A DNA stretch of 64,000 nt from Heliopora coerulea. Lineage: Eukaryota; Cnidaria; Anthozoa; Scleralcyonacea; Helioporidae. The notes under the pieces are model-generated. The model ran no database searches and was not told the DNA's origin. It saw nothing but the letters and a program-made list of their open reading frames with translations. Both the position numbers and the translations under genes were made by a program. Of the stretch, positions 10,042 through 26,700 are shown in pieces (within the stretch, counting starts at the first letter, position 1; every line of letters begins with the position of its first letter). The DNA is taken from contig JASJOG010000033.1 in NCBI GenBank assembly GCA_030142905.1, forward strand, positions 2,108,001-2,172,000, read 5' to 3'.

Positions 10042-13000
10042 ACGAAGGTGTATGAAGTAATCACATTAACAAGAGTAAACATGGTATTTTCATCAACACC
10101 ACAATGTATATAATGTATCAAAATGGATTTTTTACCGATTTTCCAACCGTAAAAAAGCTGTTGTGGTTTCATCAGTCGGTCCTGAACAATACTGTTAACA
10201 CGATGATAAAACGTATTGCTGGTTTATCGATATTGCTCATCCATGACAACGATGTCAACTCATTACGGCATTTTTCAATGAGAAAACAACGCAGTAACGG
10301 CTTGCAAGGATTCGGCGTGTGCAACTCTAAGTGCAAACACAAATGATGGGTGTAATTCACAGTTGAAAGGTTGGCTACGCTAATTATCATTTCCATATCA
10401 ATTCTGCATTACCGGTTAGCCTCAATGAACTGTTGTTTACCTCTATATTTTATTTCGGCAGATCAGTCCAATTTAAATCCCATCAGCAGGAAAATGCGAG
10501 ATTCTTTCCAGTGCCGTTGCAACTAGCATCACATTTTTCGCAAAAAGAGCCTTTCTCGATGCAGATCACATTTCCCGTCTCTTTTCCTCTCCTCTGAAAT
10601 TTGTGTTACTTTTCTCTAGCACTTGAATGCTATTTCCTTCGTTACCAAACCCTCGGATAGAAATATCAGTTAACAATCAATAACTACGCGAATGCTGTGT
10701 TGTCGACTCACGCGAGCGCAACTAGACTAGGAAGGTCCTGTTAGTATTGTGACCCCCATTTCCCAAAACCACGTAGATCTACTTTACTCGAAATAATCAA
10801 AATCTCCCCGACGGTGCCTTGATACTACCATCCGACCCCTGTGCTATACCCAACCTCCAGAAAGTTCCCCGAATTATTGCAGAACATTCTCACGGTCTAT
10901 CACGATTACACAGGCGTTTTAAAATCACTTTTTCAGTGATTGAGTCGTTTTTTCGGTAGCTCATACGAGTTTGCCGACATATTTTTAAGTATGGGTTATT
11001 TTCCAGGTACAGAGGCCAAGTAAACAGAATTGAATCCGAAGTATAAACGCAGGAACTTTTCATGGATGATCCAGGTATATATACTAATAAACAGTCCTTT
11101 TACAAAGCAGTACCAAATTCAACAATTAACTGAGCAAAATAGCTAGCTCAGCAATGACAAAATATTTTACATGCACGACACTCACGACTAAGCTTCAATA
11201 CTAAAGAAGGGAAAAGATTTTGCTGAGTATATAATGGCTACGATTTATTACTTTAATAAGCTCTTCGTGGTAAATATTAACTTTTTATCCGTATCAATTC
11301 ATTGAACTTCAATAGACATCCCCTGTACAATTCCGACTCATTTCTGAACGTTCTTAGAATGAACTTTCGTCCAAAGTAAAGAATCAGGGATGTGGCAACT
11401 GAGGGGTGCGAGAGGTGTAACCCCCCCCCCCCCCCCCCAATAAATTAAATTCACAAATAGTTGGTCAAACGAAAAATTGTGAACATGAGAGTTGCTTAGT
11501 CATATGGAAAGTAAGAAAAAAAGAAAAGAATTTATATTCTCTTTGTTGATAATTTGATTTGTTTTTTTCTCTTGTTTCCTCCATCCCTTATGCGTAGTCG
11601 TTCAAATTTCTACAGGTTACTGGGCAGCGTAAAACTCGCTTTTACCAACTTCAAAATCAATACGTTGCAAAAAGTTGGTCATTTTCATGGCACACCTCTA
11701 ATCGACATTCCTTCGCCACGTCCCTGTTAAGAATACAGTAGGTTGAATTGACTATTTTAGCAAACTAATTTGATAAATAATTAGCCGAGACAACAACGGT
11801 AGAACGTCTCAGTAACGTTGTATAGCAGCATTTACCTGCATACCCTTCTCAACTTCTTTCTTTGCAAGCTTCTTCGCTCTTTGAAGTACCCTCTGTTCAA
11901 GTATAAAGGTGAGGGAACTGTGGAAACTTACGAGTTGAGAAACTATTTTCATCATGAAATGGTTCTTCCTCCGCTTTGAACGTCAACTTCTCATGTCTCA
12001 AGTTTCGGCAATCCCTGACCCTTTTAGCTCTCCTAGCACTCTACTTTTATATTTACCTTCAGATATGCGCTCTCTCAACTTCCAATTTCAGTTATACTAA
12101 CTGAATATATTTCTTCCCGCGCACCCAATAAGAACAATCCAATTTTCTTCGCAGAATACCGGTATTCTCTGAACGTGTAATTGTGTATGTAAAGGGAGCC
12201 GTTTCAATTTGCTCTCTTCATTTTAGTTTACGAGTGCAAAACCGCAAGATTACTTCGACTTTTTTCAACACACGAAAGCACATAATTTTCAAATAAGCAA
12301 TCATTAAATAAGACAGTTCAATGCCTTGAAAGTGTACTAATGTGCTTTATGCCAGATACATTCCTAGAGGCCTATGATCCCTCAGGTAGTTATCGGGCAT
12401 TAAGCTTCGATATTTAACTCTTACAGGGGTTGCGCCAGCAATTCACCGACGCAGGGGCTAACGTCCCCTACAGGCAGGCTAAACCAGGACCGGGACCATG
12501 CCCCTCGATAATTTCCCTACTTGAAGATTGTAAATGTCATTTTATTTTTAGCCAGAAATAACCGCAACAACTAAATAGAAACAGGGTTTATACTCAGATC
12601 TATGACATGTACTAAAGAGTAGAAATGCTACAAGATATTTGTACCAGTCAAAACAGTGTTGGACATAAAATGTTCAGACTTGAAAAAAAAAAAATAAATA
12701 TTAGACCTTGTTCTTAATCTCAACTCCTGAAACATTAGTTCCACACCTTTTTCGATCTGATGAATTCCTCAAGCCTGAACGTTCTCTCGCATCTTCAGCA
12801 GTTTCACATTTCGAACAACCGCAGCCTCGTATTACATTTGAAACCTTAGCTGGGCTCAGGTTGGACGGAGACAATCGATTCTATTTAAAATTTAACAGTG
12901 TACTTGAAGGTAGTATACCGCGAAAAAACGAGAGAATAAGCTATAGATGCTTTCAAACGAAAGTCTTTCACAAGAGTATTTGAGATTTGATTACACTTAT

Positions 13001-14387
13001 CTCCCGTCTTTCTCGCTCAAATAACACCCAATGTTTTGGATCTCACCTTACATTTTAATCTAATGAATGGATTCCGTTCGAAACGTCATTACCTTGTTCT
13101 CCCATTTTTGGTATAGCGCCACCTTTAAACTATTTCTTTATATAAATTACATCGTGTTTCCTACATCTTTATGTTCATAGCATTGGAAAACCTTGCTTTG
13201 ACTCACAAGGTTCATTTTAATCATGACAAGTGCTCTTATTTATGATTGGGTATTATTTTTAAATTTTAGGACCCCCTCCCTCGCACTACCCGACATCCGC
13301 CTTCTTGGAAAACATTATCCTATATATCAGTCTTGGTCTACTTTTAAAAGGCCCTTTATACAGAGTCAGCAGAAAAGACAAGGGAAACTTGATTTAATTT
13401 ACGGAATTATCTGTCAATCATCTACACATTAATTATATCCCACGTCTCAGCTACAAATGGCATTTTTTTTCGATGGATTTGCTGTGTGAGGGCAATCAAA
13501 GGTCAGCAGATCATCTCTGCTTCATTCAAGACAAGGAATTCCTGTTCATTTACAATCAGACTGTCCTTGAGTTCTTTACACATCTACATGAATACACTTG
13601 GCTAAGGACAGTATTCCACCTTCACTAGCTGACCACTGCATAATGGTAGACCACATCTCGGATCTGAATTATCCGAAACTCAAGTTCAATTGAAACTACT
13701 CCTCGATAGATTCATTAATTCCATACTCCGCCAGTTGTGATAGCTCTCCCGTTTCTCAAAGCAGCAGCAATTACTTCACTTACTAAGGGCATCATATTTG
13801 TTTTCAAGATCAATATTCCTTCGACGATTTACGGACTGCTCAGTGCTAGCACGTACACCACGTTTCACTGGTTCGAAGCTCTGAGATGACATTGCTTCAC
13901 TATAACCATACAGATAAGTATAACTATTACATCAAAAACTCAGTACACTACTTATTTCTAGGGCGGTCTTTCAGAATTTTATCACGGCAAAGGCCGGAGG
14001 ATTGTATTCAGCAGATGAACATGTCTGAGGGTTAAAGGGAAAAAACATAGCTCGATTAAATCCTTCACCTTTTACAGTCTACTCAGGAGAGAGTGACAGG
14101 AAAGAGGTTGAAGGGTTAACAGAAATATGCACTGAACCTTACCAACAGTGGTGCGATCGACTTGATGAGGGGTTGCGCGAAGCACGCGAAAAGGAAAACG
14201 AAACGAATTTTCCAATGGGAAGCAGCTGTAAGACTTTTTTTTAATGAAACTTGTCAGCAAAGTTCAGTTTTTGAAGGTGTCTCAACAATTTCTGCAACAA
14301 TCCTAGGTTGTCATTGTCAATATATAACATTTGCGTATCAAAAATGTCACCGAATGTTATCGTTTAACGTAAAACCTATTCCCATCC
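10042..14387. other. Intergenic or distal sequence, no gene recognised
   Basis: Open frames here are short and carry no family motif. There are frequent stops on both strands and no SINE or transposon termini that I can name. CDV3 downstream exons or its 3' UTR may extend into the right part of this stretch. Confidence 0.5.
11421..11438. repeat. Poly-C tract (18 C)
   Basis: Uninterrupted run of C. This is a homopolymer whose exact length is prone to sequencing error. Confidence 0.85.
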
Positions 14388-14391
14388 TTAC

Positions 14392-20277
<5,886 letters not shown>

Positions 20278-20489
20278 TCTTATAGATGTCAATGGAAAGG
20301 CCAGAAAAGGCCAAAAGGAAAAAGGAAAGCGAACCTGCTTCGCGAACGACTTACACTATTGCCTCTGAAATTAAATCAAGAATTTTTTCAGATGACCATG
20401 GCGCGACCATGTGGACTTCAGTTACATCCCAATTTGTCCCCATCAATCCCAAGCAACCCCGTTTCCTGAATGCCCACAAGTATTAACTG

Positions 20490-20803
20490 GCATTTGTATT
20501 TTAAGTATCTTACGTTTTAATTACTTTTATCAAGTAATAATGATGAAATATATAGAAATGTACTCAGGACACATTAAGTCTTATTTATTCATTTATTTAT
20601 GTATTTACTAATTTATTTATCTATTGAGGTTTCTCTTCTCCTCTAAGTAAATTGTAATTAATTTTAACTTTTTAAGCTTGGATATGCCTTAATGCGTAAA
20701 TAGTGTCCCCAATTAGTTTCTTTTAGCTAAATATCAATGACACTTTAATAAAGTCTTTCATTCATTCATTCATTCATTCATTCATTCATTCATTCATTCA
20801 TTC
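20490..20803 (+). mobile_element. Probable LINE 3' tail ending in (ATTC)n
   Basis: Runs through AT-rich sequence to ACACTTTAATAAAGTCTTTC, then about a dozen ATTC units. A tail with AATAAAG and a tetranucleotide array is typical of CR1/L2-type LINE 3' ends. No coding part remains. Upstream of the CDV3 start codon. Confidence 0.5.
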
Positions 20804-21314
20804 AAATATTTTATACTCTGAAAAATTCCTTAACAAATAAATACAAATATAGGAAGAAACAAACTCCGAACAATAATGCCATCTTGATAACTCAAGATAT
20901 GAGTTAAAATCAAGAGAATTACAATGAAATTGTGATATTTCGTCTTTATTTCAAAGACATCATCAGACAGACTAATTACAAAAACATTGCCAGGATCTAT
21001 ATATACAAGCGGTGCGATGACATCATCGCTGAGGAACAAGGGAACCTATCGGATATATATATATATCCGATAGGTTCCCTCATCGCACCGCTTGTATACA
21101 GTCAACTCTCGTTATTGCGGACATCCTGGGGACCGTAATTTGGTGTCCGTAATAGCGAGAGTCCGTAACAGCGGGGTGCGAGAAAAATGACCCAAATTCA
21201 GGTTGTAAAACCTCTTTACTATTTATTACTGCTTTTTTATTTTAAAATGTCCAGTTTCTTTCAATTTCTAGTTAACATCTACTGTGATATATAAATACAA
21301 TATACCCAAACCAA

Positions 21315-22061
21315 GGGCGGAGACAGCCCTCAAAAAGTGGGGGGGGGGGGGGGCTAATGGTTATGGGGTGTAACTTAGCACAGAAGACAAATAACTTGCA
21401 GAAGAGTTTTTGCAGGATATTGTTCCAACAAATGTTGTAAAGCTGTACGGCTTTCATAAATTTTAGAAAAACTTTTTGATTTTTAAATTATGCAACCACA
21501 TGTCTACGTATCTTACGATAACTTTTTTTTATTATAAAGCTTTGAAATAGAGCAGAAGCTCACACAAAAACCGGTGACGGAGGCCCTAAGTATACTAGTA
21601 CATGCACGTTTTAAACATTAAAATGTCCAAAGTACTTAATCCTTTCATCATGCAAATCCACAAATTCTTTTTCCTTTTTTCCCTATTTTTCTCTTTCCTT
21701 TTTTTCTCTGGTAGAGACCACATATTGAACAAAGTAAACTGTCTTTTTGCCATTGAGCTTTTGTTTACGAGGAAAACCACGTAAAACGCGTGTTTTCTGA
21801 TGGCTGGTAAATACTAGCGCCAACATTTCGGGACATATCCACGGTTGCCTCATCACAGTTTTAGTTTTATTGATCAATTATTACACTTTAGTCGGGGACA
21901 TTTTTCCCACTTAATGTTACGCCACATTTCCTCCGCATGTCAAGATTCATTAAATATAAAAGTAAAAATTTTGGGTTTTTCGGCAAGAATGGGGGGCTGT
22001 GTCTCCCAACTTTAAAAGTGGGGGGCTCAAGCCCCCTTGCCCCCCTATATCTCCGCCCCTG
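21315..22061. mobile_element. hAT-type MITE nested in the Tigger
   Basis: The left end GGGCGGAGACAGCCC and right end ATATCTCCGCCCCTG are inverted. A perfect 8-bp duplication CAAACCAA flanks it (21307-21314 and 22062-22069). The expected CAG at the left tip is missing, the right tip is complete. Contains poly-G and G-rich sequence but no transposase. Confidence 0.7.
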
Positions 22062-22175
22062 CAAACCAAAAATCAAACTGTAACATGAATCAGTGTCAAT
22101 TGCCTTCCCTTTCACTGTAAAGGTACAATAACGTAACAAAACTCAGTCGACTTATGCGAAGTTAGTAATCCTGTT

Positions 22176-23796
22176 TTAGACAGCTTTATTCTGTGATGTA
22201 AAGTACTTTTCTGGCGTGCTTTGATGTGATCTTTCGCTCACGGCATTCTCGCTTACTTTATCCGCAAGCAGAGAAAACTCGTTTGCGAGTGTGAACTTGC
22301 CGTGTTGAAGAAAGAAAAGGTCTATGTCCCGTACGCTCTCAAGAACTTCTCGGCAACTCTTCAGTTTGCTTGTTGCAGGACTTTCATCATCGTCTTCACC
22401 AGCATCACTTTCATCCTCACCATCACTTTCGAGAACGATTGTGTCTTGATCGTTAATATCGAGTGACTCTAACAGCTGTTGTTCCTTGACGTCAGCGCTG
22501 AAGGAAACGGGGATTTCCTCATCTGATTCCAGGTACATTTGTGGTGTAACGCTGCTTCCAGATGCAACCTGGTCTATGAGACTTTGGAAGTCACTATCAA
22601 GATCAACAAAAGGATCTTCGTCTTCATCTCCAGTTGCCTCGGTAAGGTTGCTTGAGAATCCTGCTGCAGCAAAGCATTTGCTTATTGTCGTATCTTCAAC
22701 CTTGTACCAAGCACTTCCCATCCAATTCATGGCTTGTAACATTCAAGGTGTTGCTTATTTCTGAAGCAGTGGTTTCAACTGTGGCCATGGCAACGACGTG
22801 ACGTAGCAGCAACTTTCTGTAGTGAACTTTAAAGTTCTGAATTATTCCCAAGTCTAGAGGCTGCAGCTCTGATGTGCAATTCACTGGAAAAAAGATTACC
22901 TTGATGTTAGAGTAACGTCCTTTCAAATCGTATGGATGGCAACCAGCAGAGTCAAGGAACAATAAAATTGATTTTTTTCTAGCTCTGAAGAAACTGTTTA
23001 ACTTGCTGAGGATTTTATGCGTGAGGTCGGATGTCATCCAGGCCTTCTTTTGATTGTAATATTCACATGAGAGATCATCCCTGTTGATGTTCTTCAAACA
23101 TCTTGGTTTGGCGTACTTGCCAATGAAAATAGGTTTCATCTTTTCTCCTGTTGCAGAAGCTATCAAAGCGACAGTTAATCGCTCTTTAGATTTCTTGCCA
23201 CCTTTACACTTCTTTCCTTTCTCTGACAGGCTCTTGTCATGTAGAGCACGGAAAAAACAGCCCATTTCATCAAGATTCCAAATATCTTGAAGTTTATAAC
23301 CTGATATTATTGCACAAAGGCGCTCTTTCCACGAGGAAACCGTGGCTACTGGTACATTTGTAGATTCGCCACAAACGTTGTGTTCAGAAAGGTTGTGTCG
23401 TTCTTTAAACCTTGTTAGCCAACCGCTTGAGGCTTTGAAACCAGTGAAGCCTAGCTTCTCTGCAACTTTCGTCGCAAATTCTTGTATCAAAGGATCATCA
23501 ATGGGAATTCGCCGCTCTGTATTTTTCTTGAACCATTCCCAGACAGCATCGTTTAAGTCCGCGTACTGGGTAGTGCGATTTCGCTTCTTTGACTCCGAAA
23601 GACCCTTCTCGTATTCTTCTCTCACCTTCACCTTATTTCTGATAATGTTGTTAATTTGTGTTTTGCCACACGAGTATTTCTCGGCAAGTTTGCGCATTCC
23701 AACTAAACTATTACTTCTTTCGTATTCTTCTAAAATCTGGAATTTTTGTTTCAAAGACAACTCATTCCTCGTTTTCCTTGTTTTGTCTTTAGGCAT
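22176..23796 (-). pseudogene. Tigger transposase, split by one frameshift
   Basis: The first frame starts at 23796 (MPKDKTRKTRNELSLKQKFQ) and the second ends at 22176. Residues 10-60 form a Psq/CENP-B-type helix-turn-helix and about 75-140 a second CENP-B-type DNA-binding domain (KASSGWLTRFKERHNL). The DDE1 catalytic core shows Asp176 in WNLDEMGCFF, Asp282 in LLFLDSAGCH and the third Asp315 in SELQPLDLGII. Conserved reading passes from the first to the second frame around 22700-22742 (SNTLNV, then LQAMNWMGSAWYKVEDTTIS), so a single indel separates the catalytic part from the acidic C-terminal tail (DGEDESDAGEDDDES). The three acidic residues are present, so this is a young copy disabled mainly by the frameshift. 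Confidence 0.85.
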
Positions 23797-24012
23797 GCTG
23801 AAGTCGTAAACAGTCGGAAAGTTTTATGTCAAGCACAGTGAGAATTTTAATTACATGTAGTATAAATGAGGATCATATTGCAGTTTGTTTGTGAGAGGAT
23901 CATATTGCAGTTAGTCTGGAGAGCAACGGAGATCTTTGAAACACTAACAAATACTAACAAATTAATGGCAAGTCAAGAAAAGTGTGAAGAATATAGGTCT
24001 TATTATTCTTGA

Positions 24013-24457
24013 TTGAGAGGCCACCATGCTTACAAAGACAAATTTTAGCCTGAAATTGACACAACTCTCGTGCTTCAACGTGAACCGGAAAACGCCAAAG
24101 ATCCACATGCTGTGGCCATAAACAGAAGATAACGGACGAGTTGTGGGGCATACTCCTTTAGGACTGTCCAAAATTGTTTCTCCGTTTTTGAAAAGAGTGA
24201 ATCACAGAGAACCTGTCATTTGTGGAAAGAGGGTAAACAGAGGAGCTGGCCTGGGTTTAGAGATTCCCGTTCTTTACAAGTTTTACGGTGAACATAGATA
24301 TTTGACAAGACTTGACAAACTCATTATTGGCAGTGATATGGCCAGGCAGTCCTTGAGAGACAAGCAAGAAGGAATAGCCACTGCACAGTCTACACAAAAG
24401 CGCAAGTCTTTCAAGAGCATTGAAATGGCAAAACAAACTAAAATGCCTCGAAAGTAA
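24013..24457 (+). pseudogene. HIRAN-like domain fragment inside the Tigger, decayed
   Basis: Three frames together read RGHHAYKDKF, a stop, TTLVLQREPENAKDPHAVAI, a stop and frameshift, then VVGHTPLGLSKIVSPFLKRV and LGLEIPVLYKFYGEHRYLTR. The order QREP-N-DP-AVAV, VGH-P, LE-P matches HIRAN-like proteins that are abundant in anthozoan genomes. The last part is open from 24143 to 24457 and ends in a Lys-rich tail. It lies between the transposase 5' end and the right terminus of the Tigger, on the opposite strand. The domain call is from memory of the motif pattern; function of this copy is unlikely. Confidence 0.6.
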
Positions 24458-24995
24458 TGTAAGCAAAGCGGAAGAACTTTGAAGATCGGAACATACACCT
24501 TGGTTGTATTGAAAGAGATGTTTATATTTTTTCTATTTGTCATTTTTGTCGACAGAAGTAATGACGAACACAATATTCAAAGTACTTCCGCTGACAAACA
24601 GCAGGTGTCCGTTGTAACGAGAGTAAAACAACACAAATGTTAGTTTGGGACCGCACGAAGTGTCCGCAATTCCGTAATAGCGAGAGTCCGCAATAGTGAG
24701 AGTTATTTTAATACATTTCATAGTAGTTTCGGCCGGGGATTTACCATCTGTCCGTAATAACGGGGTGTCCGTAATAGCGGGCTGTCCGCAAGGCGAGAGT
24801 TGACTATATATAGATCCTGGCAATGTTTTTGTAATTAGTCTGTCTGATGATGTCTTTGAAATAAAGACAAAATATCACAATTTCATTGTAATTCTCTTGA
24901 TTTTAACTCATATCTTGAGTTATCAAGATGACATTATTGTTCGGAGTTTGTTTCTTTCTACATTTGCTAAAGTTGTCGGCTGGTTCTGGATTAAA

Positions 24996-25190
24996 TAAAT
25001 GCGAGAGAGATAGAAAATGAGAAAGAGGAAGGAAGAAAAAAAGAAGCAAACAAACAAAGCAAAGAAAGAAAAGAAAGAAAGGAAGAAAGACAGACAGACA
25101 GAAAGACAGAAAGAATGAATGAAAGAAAGGAAGAAGGAAAGAAAAAAGGAAGAAAGAAAGGGAAAAAAGAGAGAAATAAATATATGTGAT
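24996..25190. repeat. Purine-rich low-complexity tract
   Basis: GAGAGAGATAGAAAATGAG passing into GAAAGAAAGGAAG and ACAGACAGACAGAAAGAC-type units, nearly all purine on the plus strand. No gene. Confidence 0.85.
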
Positions 25191-25669
25191 AAAACCAGGA
25201 AAATGTCATTATGAATAAAAGAATAAAAATAGAATCAAAAACTGGTATGAACTAGGTTATAATGGGGGCTCATTATGGAATACATTCCATCAACATCCTC
25301 AAGGAGTATAACAGTATCTTTTGTGAAACTAGGCCCTTCAGCTACCCCGATTCCCAATCCACAAAAATGCTCTGCGTACGTCTCTGAACCTCAGACACCG
25401 CGCTTTTGGAAGTCTAGAACTTTTAGGGGCCCTCACAATTCAATGAATTTTTCTCTTCTGAAGTAGAAAACTGAAATGTATGCATACACGGCTTCAAGTT
25501 AAAACAAAATACAGATTTTTGCCTGTATGTTTGTAGTTGTGTGCATGATAAGGGCTCCACATCTCATTTTCTGTGGGTCTTGCGCTCGCTTAATCTGGCT
25601 CTGGTCTCTCAATTCTTCCATACGAAAGAATTTCTTCCTTATCGGGAGAACACCCAATATTCAACAAGA

Positions 25670-25908
25670 AAATCATTGAGATACATATTTTACAAATGTG
25701 GGAGCTCATCTATCATCTTGAGATGATAGATGAACATTCGTCAAGCTCTGTCCTCAGAAAAACGATTTCTGAGTCCCAGACGGGGATCGAATCCGCAACC
25801 TTCTGATGACCGGTGAGACGGTCTAACCATTGAGCTGCCAAGACTCAGATGGTGAGTTAAGGTGCAAGTTCGACATATGTGCAAGCGGAAGCCATTATAT
25901 CGGGCCGT
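25670..25908 (-). mobile_element. SINE family A copy
   Basis: On the minus strand: TGGCAGCTCAATGGTTAGAC (box A-like), GGTCATCAGAAGGTTGCGGA, then box B-like GATTCGATCCCCGTC and CTCAGAAATCGTTTTTCTGA. The tail contains ACAGAGCTTGACGAATGTTC and a short hairpin (CATCTATCATC/GATGATAGATG). Confidence 0.7.
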
Positions 25909-26463
25909 CTATATGGACTCAGGTAAAAGGGTTAACCCCCCCCCCTCTCGTGCTACCCTGGCCGAGACACATTCACGATAATATTATTTGAACACTTCCA
26001 CAAGTGTTTATATGGAGAGGTCTTCGCTTACCTCGGTTAGTAGGGTTACCCTTGTAGTAGGGTCATCCTCTTTACGAGACAGGGTAACCCTTCAGGTCGA
26101 GACAGGTTTCAACCATGTGAACGACTTGACGTGGCCACCAGAGCTATGTATGAAGTCTAGCATATGTAATTAGTTTGGTGTCAGGAATGGATTTTGCTTG
26201 ATGGCACCCTGTCCAGCAAGAACATCCTGTTGAGTTTCCCTCTGCGTGGTTATGGCTACTATTATTTTAGTCATTGTCGAAATAACGACCATAACATTCG
26301 AGAAGATCGATAACAACTTTGTCACGGATTCGAACTTGTGAAACTCCATCTTTGCACTTTAAGGTACATCCCAACATCATGATTACGGTAGTTTTTCCAT
26401 ATAAACAGTCGATAAAGTTGTCTCAGGAGGCGGGGTAACCCTATCACCCGAGTCCACATAAAT
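25909..26463. mobile_element. MITE inserted in SINE A debris
   Basis: Terminal inverted repeats of about 30 bp: CTATATGGACTCAGGTAAAA at the left and CACCCGAGTCCACATAAATAG at the right, each with GGGTTAACCCC-like inner sequence. It separates GAAGCCATTATAT from ATGTTAATAATGG, which are adjacent in the SINE copies at 8.4 and 8.7 kb, so it interrupted a SINE A unit. No coding sequence. Confidence 0.6.
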
Positions 26464-26489
26464 AGCCTCTATGTTAATAATGGTATTAA

Positions 26490-26700
26490 TGAGATATATA
26501 TTTCACAAATGAGGGAGCTTGGAAATATCTTGAGATCACAGATGCATGAATGTTCGTCAAGCTCTGTCCTCTGAAAAATGGTCATCAGAAGCGTGCGAGT
26601 TCGATCTCCGTCTGGGGACTCAGAAATTGTTTTTCTGAGGATAGAGCTTGACGAACGTTCATCTATCATCTCAAGGAAAATCATTCACATATAGCAACAT
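26490..26700. mobile_element. SINE family A head-to-head palindrome
   Basis: GTTCGTCAAGCTCTGTCCTC at the left mirrors GAGGATAGAGCTTGACGAAC at the right. The centre keeps GGTCATCAGAAGCGTGCGAG and box B-like AGTTCGATCTCCGTC. This is a truncated unit joined to an inverted copy of its own tail. Confidence 0.65.

Larger units (their letters stand above)
21099..24806 (-). mobile_element. Tigger/pogo-type DNA transposon, 3.7 kb
   Basis: Left end TA-CAGTCAACTCTCGTTATTGC, right end GCAAGGCGAGAGTTGACTA, with TA at the insertion site as expected for Tc1/mariner-pogo elements. Sub-terminal TCCGTAATAGCGAGAGTCCG repeats occur at both ends. It carries a minus-strand transposase (frameshifted) and a decayed plus-strand HIRAN-like fragment, and is interrupted by a hAT-type MITE at 21315-22061. 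Confidence 0.85.
20845..24966. mobile_element. Fold-back MITE split by a Tigger insertion
   Basis: Left arm from about 20845 (AAGAAACAAACTCCGAACAA) and right arm to about 24966 (TTGTTCGGAGTTTGTTTCTT) are inverted copies over about 160 bp (TCTGTCTGATGATGTCTTTG and its inverse). Next to the left arm is a tight hairpin centred near 21060: GGGAACCTATCGGATAT with its inverse, flanked by AAGCGGTGCGATGA and TCATCGCACCGCTT. Removing the Tigger rejoins GTATATATAGATCC and restores one near-continuous palindrome of about 400 bp. Confidence 0.7.

Noticed and set aside
12708..13432. 91- and 69-codon open frames in the 10-14 kb gap
   Set aside because: No motif, no splice-compatible neighbours, and length within chance for this base composition.
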